Assembly: GCA_013423385.1 (NCBI GenBank)
Contig: BLZA01000028.1
Span: 186,001 to 250,000 of the forward strand
Reading direction: 5' to 3'
DNA from: Naganishia liquefaciens
Lineage: Eukaryota; Basidiomycota; Tremellomycetes; Filobasidiales; Filobasidiaceae
DNA: 64,000 bases
Part shown: positions 56,900 to 64,000 of the stretch, one piece after another
Numbering within the stretch: the stretch's first letter is position 1
Layout of the letters: every line of letters begins with the position of its first letter
Notes under the pieces: generated by a model
What the model was told of the DNA's origin: nothing
What the model saw: only the letters and a program-made list of their open reading frames with translations
Databases searched by the model: none
Made by a program: the position numbers and the translations under genes

Positions 56900-58824
56900 C
56901 ACAGACCTCGACATGGGTCATGAATAGAAGTACGGACATCAATCAAAGGCTAGCACTTTATCGAATGTCTAGGGTGACGCCTCGCTCGAGTTGACAGGAT
57001 GGTGAATAAGATATTGCGAAAAGTACAGCAAGCAGACAGTTGGACAGATCACACATTTTCGGCGTGCGTGAGAAACTGTACGACGATTGTACGGAATGAA
57101 TCAGCATTTTTGCTGAAGAAGCGTGCAATCATTCATTTAGGCTAGCCTTTGTCTCCTTAATTCCTACTGGTCTACTACATTTTGAGCTGCTCGTACAGAA
57201 AAGCTTATAGAACGCGAGTAGCTATTGCATGGGCTGATAGCACGTAGAAAGGCTGACAGGCAGACGAATTGGCTCAGGTGCAAAGGTGATGACACGGATG
57301 AGCGAATGCATACGCGTTAGCCACCGAGACCTATAGATCAGCGCATGTACTCGAAAAGACAAATAAAGCAAACAGGGCAAACAGCAGTCGCAGCGGACAC
57401 GAGTGTCGAGATGGGCCACGAGGACTGCTTAAGAGGGAGACCGGCAGCGGACGGATGTCTTCTGGTTGTTTGCCCAATTGATCGAGAGGCTTAGGGTGCT
57501 TGCTGAGCTGCATACTCGTGCTCTTGCATTGCATTGGTTATCCCCAGTTGACGTCGCGGTGGCGTATACGTCGCCGCTATAGCCAGCCGTGTAGCAAAGA
57601 AGTTTCCTGCAGGAATGACTCGCGAGCTTATAACATCGTTGTAAATGCGACTGAACGAGGTGCCTATCGGGCGTCGCCATCACTCGCCTTTTGACAACAG
57701 GGAGACGGCTTCCGCCAAAATGAAACGCGGCCATATGCAGCAGGCAGCGTTGCATAGCGATTCCAATGTTCGAAGACTTTCAATATCGCCAATGTGGCAG
57801 TCTTTGGTTTCGCTCCGGCACGTGATGATGCTCGTCTCGGGTTGCTTTTCAGGGGGACAGGCGACATGATAGAGTCCTCTTGACACCACGCAACCCCGAT
57901 TGCGTCCAGTCCTCGGAGGTGAGTCTGAAGAGGTCTATTTCCTCTCGTTGAACTTGGGGCAGCCTATCGAGCGCTCGCTCGATTCGATACTCCAGAAGCT
58001 GTCTCTCACCTCGGGTTTCCGGACTAAGATGGCGTTTTCAGCCTCAAGATACTTCCTCTACGCCGTCAGATTTCCAGACTTAAGATACCCCTAAGTGTCA
58101 GGGGTCCTTCATTGAATATGAACCCTTGACAAACTTCTTGAATACCTTGCAATCGAGGTTTTGATCTCCTTCCTGTACGCTCGCCTGGCGGAGCACGTCG
58201 TATTCAGGATCAGGCATTGCTAACAGGACTGATATGCTTCTACTGAGGTCTCAAACGGTACTCGAGCGCAGAGCAGCGCTGTCGTCGTTATAACCTTCCG
58301 GCATGGCCCTTCTGTCAAGCCATGATAGATTCCCAACTTTGGTCGGGAAGGATGGAACGCTGGAGATGTGAACAGGTCAGGCATGTCCGTAACCGGGAGA
58401 TCATACCGGACATCAGAAGGGCAGCTTGAAAGCTTCAACATTCACGAGAGCTTGTAACGACTAGCGGATGCCTACTCCTCGGACTCAGCGGTCGCTACTC
58501 ATTGCCCATGGAAAACTTCGATTCTGCAAGAAGGATCGGTGCAAGGCGTTGGCCGGCATCGCAAGGTCGATGCTCAAGCCATTATGAATTAACAATTCAG
58601 CGAACACTCTCAACACGAACAATAATAAAGGATTCATCAGCACACGACGCAATCGACGTGCAGGATGTCGAACGGCTGAGGCGATACAACGATGTTCGAT
58701 CAAAATGGATCGCTGAGTCCAAGCGGAACGAAGTAGGCTAACACAGAGCAGAGTCAGTACAAAACACTAAAGGAAGGCAGGGAAAGGCTTACCAGAATGT
58801 GCAAGCATGACAGATTCAGACGGA

Positions 58825-59051
58825 TCACTTGTTCTCCTCGTCGACCGCCCTCTTGATAGCGCCTGAAGCCGGTGAGACGGTCGCACAGTCAGTCTTTTAA
58901 GTCATCTTGCATGAGCTCAGGACGTACAGGCGCTGTTCCAGTTGAACGCGCAGTCGGCTTTGACAGGTCGGTCTTCGAAGCGTGCGGGCGCGGCAAGAGT
59001 GAAGGAGGCCAGGAGGCCGATAATGGCGGTCGAGATGGCGATGAACTTCAT
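58825..59051 (-). CDS. Small secreted cysteine peptide 2 (53 residues)
   Basis: Two exons (59051-58928 and 58862-58825) around a 65-nt GTACGT..TTCAG intron. The signal peptide is about 20 residues: M-K-F-I-A-I-S-T-A-I-I-G-L-L-A-S, ending T-L-A before A-P-A-R. The mature part of about 33 residues has exactly two cysteines in C-A-F-N-W-N-S-A-C, then A-I-K-R-A-V-D-E-E-N-K. Its intron splits the second cysteine codon as T | GC, just as in peptide 1 (47643-47844). A dibasic K-R after the core could be a Kex2 site. The cores align as C-x-F-N-x-N-S-(A)-C-x-x-K-[K/R] followed by D-E. A TATA box stands at 59172-59180. Role unknown. Confidence 0.72.
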
Positions 59052-59171
59052 GGCGAGTATGCTTTAGTTGTCTTGGTGTATGACAGCGACAAAGTGAGGA
59101 TGCGACGATGTAGCTGTGGAGACGATTGAGAATAGCAAGAAAGAGTCGCTTGACCAGCGTTGAAAGCCATC

Positions 59172-59180
59172 ATATATATA
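59172..59180 (-). promoter_or_regulatory. TATA box of secreted peptide 2
   Basis: Reads TATATATAT on the minus strand, 121-129 bp before the ATG at 59051. The spacing is the same as for peptide 1. Confidence 0.6.
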
Positions 59181-59314
59181 CCTCAATCGCGACCTCAGGA
59201 ATGCTACTGTTTCGGCCAACTCGCAGGGCAACTGGCATAACAAGTTCAGCCTTCGATTCAATATTAACCAATCGGCTCCATCTTGCTCCATCCCGCACCA
59301 TAGCCCCGCAGCCC

Positions 59315-59324
59315 GCCTCGAGGC
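59315..59324. promoter_or_regulatory. GCCTCGAGGC palindrome, copy a
   Basis: Perfect 10-bp palindrome about 265 bp upstream of peptide 2. An identical copy lies at 59534-59543, and related words (GCACGAGGC twice, near 59359 and 59407) lie between. Confidence 0.4.
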
Positions 59325-59533
59325 ACTTTTTCCAAAGCGCGAGGCCCTGCATCCCGATGCACGAGGCTCGTATCCCGACGAGCGGATTCTGCCCCTTAAT
59401 GGACCAAGGCACGAGGCTTGACTCAACCTGAAACGTCGCTTATCAGAGCCTTGAGGCCCCGTGCGTGCTTGACCAGCCAGCTGACCAGCCCTGCGCAGCT
59501 GCCTCGGCCTCAATGGCTGCTTCGTCTTGACGC

Positions 59534-59543
59534 GCCTCGAGGC
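59534..59543. promoter_or_regulatory. GCCTCGAGGC palindrome, copy b
   Basis: Second perfect copy, 219 bp from the first. It lies in the 900-bp gap between peptide 2 and RLP24. Confidence 0.4.
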
Positions 59544-59950
59544 AATGTGGTACCCTGATGTCACTGATCGTCACAGCAGATCAGCGATCCTCGCGAGGTG
59601 AACGATCTTGCCACATGGTCACCTATTCCGCAGGCATGCGGCCGCCTCGTGATCATTATTGATGGCTTGGCGATCGCCTGCTGAACGGCGGTCAAGCGAC
59701 AGGGGAAATATCACCTATACTTGGCGCCTGTAGCGCTCCCGGGATGGCAGGGGGTATCCAGCCGATCACATGATTTGGCGTGATCCAGCTTGACACCCCC
59801 TGCATGCCCGACGCCAACCCAACAGAAGACACCGCGGTCCAGCCATGTAATACACGCCCATTCGGACGAATATCCTACAACATAATCAATACAAGTCCAG
59901 ATCCACCACATGCATCAGAAAGGAAGACTCATGCAACCTCCTTATAACCA

Positions 59951-60868
59951 TTACAGCTCCACGTCCATGCCCATGCCCATTCCACCCTCACTCGCGACCA
60001 ACGCACTCTTCCGCATCGCCTTTGTCGGCACAACACCGTCCCGCTTGCCAGCATTGACGCGAATTTTCTCACGCACAACGGCGCGTTCGTCGAGCGGCAT
60101 AATGGTGCCCTCCTTGGCGGCACGCGGCTGTACGAGGTTGATGTGCCGTGCGATTTCGGACGTCTGGTGGGTGATTTTGCGGGCCTTGTTGCCGGACATT
60201 CTGCAGCGACCGCGACAAGCAGTAGTGTCAGCGTGAGGAAGAGATATAGCGAAAGGGGGGAAAAGCGTACCGGTTTTTCCAGAATGCGCGTTCGCGACGG
60301 GCCTTGATTTCGGCGATACGCTTCATGGCTTGTAACGTCGTCTGCACCAGATCTCTCGAGTACTTGATGGGTACGTTCCGACGCTTTTCGAATTCGAATG
60401 TCTTGTCCTGCGGGTCGGAACAAGGTCAATAAATGTTAAGGGCAACGGACACGAGGAAAGAAGTGAAGCGCACGATGACCATCTCCTTGCCTGCTGCCTT
60501 TCGGAATGCCTTTGTCCAGCGAACCTTTCGCGGGTTACGCTTCATCTTGAAGTTTTTGTGGCATCTGTAGGGAACGTATCGTTAGCACTTGTGCTTGAAA
60601 AATGTTTCAGAATAGTGCGCCGAGATGCCTCCTATCTCGTTTCTAACGCCGGCTGGTCGATAACTCATCCCCTCTCGCCGACGGAGAGCTTGCCCAACCA
60701 TATCCCATCACCTTGAGCCGCAGCCACCTCCCGAAAAGCTACACCACTGCACACGACTACTCACTTGCTCGAACAGAACCTAAACGTCTTGGCGTCGTTC
60801 CTGACAAACATGGTGCCATGACCCGGGTAACACGGGCTCGAGCAAAAGTAACAGACTCCGATACGCAT
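59951..60868 (-). CDS. RLP24: Ribosome biogenesis protein Rlp24
   Basis: Rlp24 is the placeholder for ribosomal protein eL24 on pre-60S particles. In the cytoplasm it recruits the AAA ATPase Drg1 and is then exchanged. The first exon carries the Cys4 zinc ribbon: [18 protein letters not shown], with F-R-F-C-S-S-K-C-H. Then come [29 protein letters not shown] and [17 protein letters not shown]. The basic C-terminal part ends M-G-M-G-M-D-V-E-L. The long tail and the F-E-F-E-K-R-R-N-x-P motif tell it from eL24. About 199 residues in four or so exons. Confidence 0.9.
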
Positions 60869-61167
60869 GGTGGATGAAGGGTCCCTGGTGAATTGATGCC
60901 TGTCTCCTAGCAATTCACGTTGTACCCATGGAGCCGTCGCCATCACGCTATGAACGCCTGTTTCCCAGAAATCACGCCGTCTCACGTGACCTGGTATTTT
61001 TGCAGTCACGTGACTGAGCGAGAAAGATTGGAGTGGGCGAGCGGGCGAGCTCAAGTCGGCGGGCTGGGCGTATAGAGTCTTCACGGCGTAGGAGCAGGCT
61101 CATCGCATTCGATTTCGGAACTGCTCTTCGGTTCCTCTTTCATCACTCTTTTCCAACACTCGTAAAA
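60869..61167. promoter_or_regulatory. RLP24/NOP1 bidirectional promoter with two TCACGTGA sites
   Basis: 299 bp between two divergent ribosome-biogenesis genes. CACGTG cores at 60983-60988 and 61007-61012 lie within CTCACGTGAC and GTCACGTGAC, 24 bp apart. A shared promoter would co-express both genes. Confidence 0.6.
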
Positions 61168-62628
61168 ATGGCATTCGGAGGTGAGTTGGTCTGGCCCGTC
61201 GGGATGATCATGCGGTTGGAGAGGTCCAAGGATGGATGGACGGATTCACCGCACGACAGCGGAAAAAACAGTCAAACTGATCACCTGCTTTCCCCCTTCT
61301 CTCCCTACGTACGCCATTTCCACGCATCGTCCTTTCCCTCTGAAAACCAACCAATCAACTTGTCAACCACCCAAACTCGTCGAATCTCTGCAATTCCTCC
61401 CTTCCCTTCAAATCCCTACCGACGCAGAACGAGGCGGTCGTGGCGGAGGTCGAGGCGGACGAGGAGGATTCGGCGGTGGTGACCGGGGCGGTCGAGGTAT
61501 GCATCAATCAGCCAATCGATTCCCTTACAACCGCATCTCATTTTTTTTTTCGTCCTCAGGCGGTGGTCGAGGCGGCTTTGGCGGTCGCGGCGGCGGTCGT
61601 GGTGGCTTCGGCGGCGGCGATCGAGGTGGTCGAGGTGGTGGACGGGGTGGCGGTCGAGGCGCGCCCGGTGGACGGGGACGAGGTGCGCCGCGAGGCCGGG
61701 GTGCGCCGAGGGGCGGCAAGGGCGGTGTTGGCAAGGGTGCCGGTGCGGTGACGCTCGAGCCGCACAAGCACGCCGGTGTTTTCGTTGCCAAGGTTGGTTC
61801 CTCATTCCTCTGGTGAGGAAAGGAAAGCTGAACGACTCGCGTAGGGCAAGGAACACTTGCTTGTCACGCGCAACATCGCCCCTGGCGAGTCCGTTTACGG
61901 CGAAAAGCGAATCTCCATCAGCACCCCGAACCCGACCACGGGCGAGGAAGAAAAGGTCGAGTACCGAGTGTGGAACCCTTTCCGAAGCAAGCTGGCCGCC
62001 GGTATCTTGGGTGGTCTCGATGACATTCACATCAAGCCGGGAGCCAAGGTCTTGTACCTCGGTGCCGCCAGTGGAACGTCGGTTTCCCACGTTGCGGATG
62101 TCGTCGGTCCGGAGGGAACGGTGTATGCCGTCGAGTTCTCGCACCGAAGTGGACGTGATTTGATCAACATGGCCAAGAAGAGGACAAACGTTATTCGTAA
62201 GTCCAGATATTCCTTGCGAGCGAACTTTTGCTTAACTCTGTCCCGGCAGCCATCGTCGAGGACGCCCGTCATCCCACGAAATACCGCATGCTCGTTTCCA
62301 TGGTCGACGTCATCTTTGCCGACGTTGCCCAGCCCGACCAAGCCCGTATTGTCGGCCTCAACGCGCACCACTTCCTGAAACACAACGGCCACGTCGTCAT
62401 TTCGATCAAGGCTTCGTGTATCGACTCGACGGCCCCGGCCGAGGCGGTGTTTGCCGAAGAGGTCAAGAAGCTGCAAAAGGAGATGGTCAAGCCGCGCGAG
62501 CAGTTGACGCTTGAGCCGTATGAGCGTGATCACTGTATCCTGATCGGAGTGAGTTTTCCACTGCAATGCAACGATTGTGATTGTCCTGGGCTGACGCGTT
62601 TTGGCAGACCTACATCCGACACCAATAA
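61168..62628 (+). CDS. NOP1: Fibrillarin (Nop1), rRNA 2'-O-methyltransferase
   Basis: The catalytic subunit of box C/D snoRNPs. It uses S-adenosylmethionine to methylate pre-rRNA 2'-OH groups in the nucleolus. A tiny first exon (M-A-F-G-G) is followed by two exons that form a Gly-Arg-rich (GAR) domain of repeated R-G-G-x-G units, then [11 protein letters not shown]. The methyltransferase part shows [15 protein letters not shown], the SAM-binding loop [53 protein letters not shown] and L-E-P-Y-E-R-D-H-C. The last codons read T-Y-I-R-H-Q. There are six exons. An in-frame-looking antisense reading of the GAR part is a shadow. Confidence 0.95.
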
Positions 62629-63410
62629 GTGGGAAGGGAGTGATGTCCAGGAGGCACTTGTTGTGGATTCTCGGTTGTCGCGCGTTGTGATTATTTCTCG
62701 TCTTTATTCTTCGCTCTCTTATTACATGTATGACTATGGCCTAGCAAAGGGAGAGGCAGAGGGTAGCCTGCAGATGTCCCTCCCAGCACGCGACATCAAG
62801 CGTAAGGATGGCTGCGTGACGTGCATGTATACGAGTTCCCCGTTGCTTCGAGCTTGGAGCTTGGAGCTTTGAGCGTCGAGCGATCCCCACCCCATGCCGC
62901 AGGGATGGTCCCCCCTCCCGCCGCAGTCGACTCCCCCGACGGGCAATGACGTGTCTTTCTGCTTCCGATCGCTCGCTCGTTTTCGATGAGTCAGGCGACG
63001 GACAAAGTCGAGCCAGTAGCCAAGTTCCCCACGTCAAGAGCCGTTCCCCATCCCTCCCCGCCCACACACCCTCGCACCCACACACCTTCGGCTCCAGGGA
63101 GGGCCGCACATGTAGCGATCATCTCGACGTCATCCTTCCTCGCATGAGATCTCGTTGGTGAGTGATCGTGCCGTCGCGCGTTGAAGCGAAGCGCTCACGC
63201 ACCTCTTGCAGAGCACGGCGTGATTTCTCGACCAATTCCGCAAAAGCGAGACCTTGTACGCAAAAAAAAAAAGAAAAAAGAGCGCTGACCGTTGATCCCC
63301 GTATCATCGGCAAGCGACACGTGATAGGCCTCTCCCCATTCATCGGGAACGATAGGCCACGCGGGATAAAACCTCAGTAAAAAGGACCTCGCGTTGCCCG
63401 TGCGCCCGGG
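62629..63410. promoter_or_regulatory. Gap between NOP1 and the window's last gene
   Basis: 780 bp. It holds the NOP1 3' UTR and the promoter and leader of the next gene. An A-rich tract (63260-63280) and a CACGTG word near 63318-63323 are the only marked features. Confidence 0.4.
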
Positions 63411-64000
63411 ATGAACGGCAACGTAGCGGGAGCAGCAACGACGAGTGGCGGGGGCGGCGGGGGCGGCGGACCCAATGCCGGAACGGGAACAAGACATCCA
63501 TCGAATAGACATCCGTTTCATCCGCATCACCAGGCGCCGGCGTTTCATCCTCAGGGACACTACGCCGGAGGAGGCGCCGGTGCCAACGCGTATGCCGGAA
63601 ACAGCGGAGGGTACGTCGGGGCGCAGACAGCCGGGGGATCATTCGTCGGACCGACGGCCGGGTACAGGGGATACGAATTTGTGCCGGCGCAGCAGCAGCA
63701 GCAGCAGTATATGGGCGTCCAGCAGCAGCAGGCGTATGGAGGGTACGCTCAGATGGGCGCGCAGGGGTACTTCTATCCCGCGGCCGGGAATGCGCCGATG
63801 GCGCCCGGGATGTTCTCCGGCGGTGGTGCAGGAGCCGGGTACGCAGGGATGGGTGGAAATGGGATGATGGGTGCGCTTCCCGGTGCGATGCAGAATGGAG
63901 CTCAACAGCAGCAAGGACCCTCACGGTATCCTTCATTTACGCCGATGGGAAATCCGAATAATCCTGCAGGCGGCGTGAATGGCAGTGCCGGACATATGCC
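63411..64000 (+). CDS. Gly/Gln-rich protein, N-terminal part (cut by window edge)
   Basis: The ATG at 63411 opens a frame with no stop up to the window end, so 196 codons are seen. The sequence is of low complexity: a Gly run (63447-63470), His/Pro (H-P-F-H-P-H-H-Q), Gly/Ala/Tyr stretches, two poly-Gln tracts (Q6 near 63690, then Q-Q-Q-Q) and Q-Q-Q-Q-G-P-S-R-Y-P-S-F-T-P. No domain is reached. Such heads occur in RNA-binding proteins, eIF4G and transcription cofactors; I cannot choose among them. The bias is consistent with a prion-like or phase-separating region. Confidence 0.6.
   Translation, partial: MNGNVAGAATTSGGGGGGGGPNAGTGTRHPSNRHPFHPHHQAPAFHPQGHYAGGGAGANAYAGNSGGYVGAQTAGGSFVGPTAGYRGYEFVPAQQQQQQYMGVQQQQAYGGYAQMGAQGYFYPAAGNAPMAPGMFSGGGAGAGYAGMGGNGMMGALPGAMQNGAQQQQGPSRYPSFTPMGNPNNPAGGVNGSAGHM

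Larger units (their letters stand above)
55280..58824. other. 3.5-kb gene-poor region upstream of OPT copy 2
   Basis: No recognised gene. Short frames, several without ATG. The left end holds the OPT copy 2 promoter. Small repeated words occur: TGTTTATG three times near 56041-56070, TGATCCGCCA twice near 56690-56712, and GCAGCTTGCT twice near 56780-56815. See also the next two entries. Confidence 0.4.

Noticed and set aside
56863-56928. 21-codon ATG frame over the palindrome
   Set aside because: Too short, no signal peptide, and no splice sites that extend it.
61416-62144. Long minus-strand frame opposite NOP1
   Set aside because: It is the antisense shadow of the Gly-Arg-rich repeat and methyltransferase exons; the plus strand has clear fibrillarin motifs.

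Overview
This is a nuclear window from a fungus, most likely a basidiomycete. The genes are rich in introns, mostly 40-70 nt with GT..AG ends. The gene set (Erg4 sterol C-24(28) reductase, a Boi-type SH3-SAM-PH protein, dynactin p25, OPT transporters, Tfb5, Utp22, Rlp24, Nop1) is fungal, and dynactin p25 argues against budding yeasts. A compact genome of the Pucciniomycotina kind would fit, but I cannot fix the lineage from the sequence. I see no tRNA, rRNA, CRISPR array or intact mobile element.

Layout. 0.5-11.4 kb: PRP38 (-), an acidic BCL7-like protein (+), gamma-glutamyltransferase (+), a TBC1D5-like Rab GAP (-) and a SnoaL/NTF2-fold protein (+). 11.4-17.9 kb: a 6.5-kb stretch where I recognise no gene. 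17.9-38.9 kb: a dense housekeeping block with dynactin p25 (-), a Boi1/2-like scaffold (-), a Pos5-like NAD(H) kinase (+), U5-40K/SNRNP40 (-), an unknown 29-kb protein (-), ERG4 (+), UTP22 (-) and TFB5 (+). 38.9-59.1 kb: a looser region holding two paralogous oligopeptide transporters in tail-to-tail orientation. Between them lie TRAPPC2L (+) and a CHY-type zinc-finger gene (-), both made of short exons and easy to miss. Two tiny secreted cysteine peptides sit in the same region. 59.9-64 kb: RLP24 (-) and NOP1/fibrillarin (+), divergent from a 299-bp promoter, then the start of a Gly/Gln-rich protein cut by the window edge.

How the genes relate. Several work in RNA and ribosome biology (Prp38, U5-40K, Utp22, Rlp24, Nop1). 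TCACGTGAC palindromes stand upstream of three of these genes. Others serve vesicle traffic and polarity (TRAPPC2L, TBC GAP, Boi, dynactin).

The most unusual element is the pair of small secreted peptides at 47.64 kb and 58.83-59.05 kb. They share a C-x-F-N-x-N-S-(A)-C core, an intron that splits the same cysteine codon in the same phase, and a TATA box about 120 bp before the ATG. They lie on either side of an OPT transporter gene in the gene-poor part of the window. They look like an undescribed peptide family. A link with peptide uptake by the OPT proteins is inference only.
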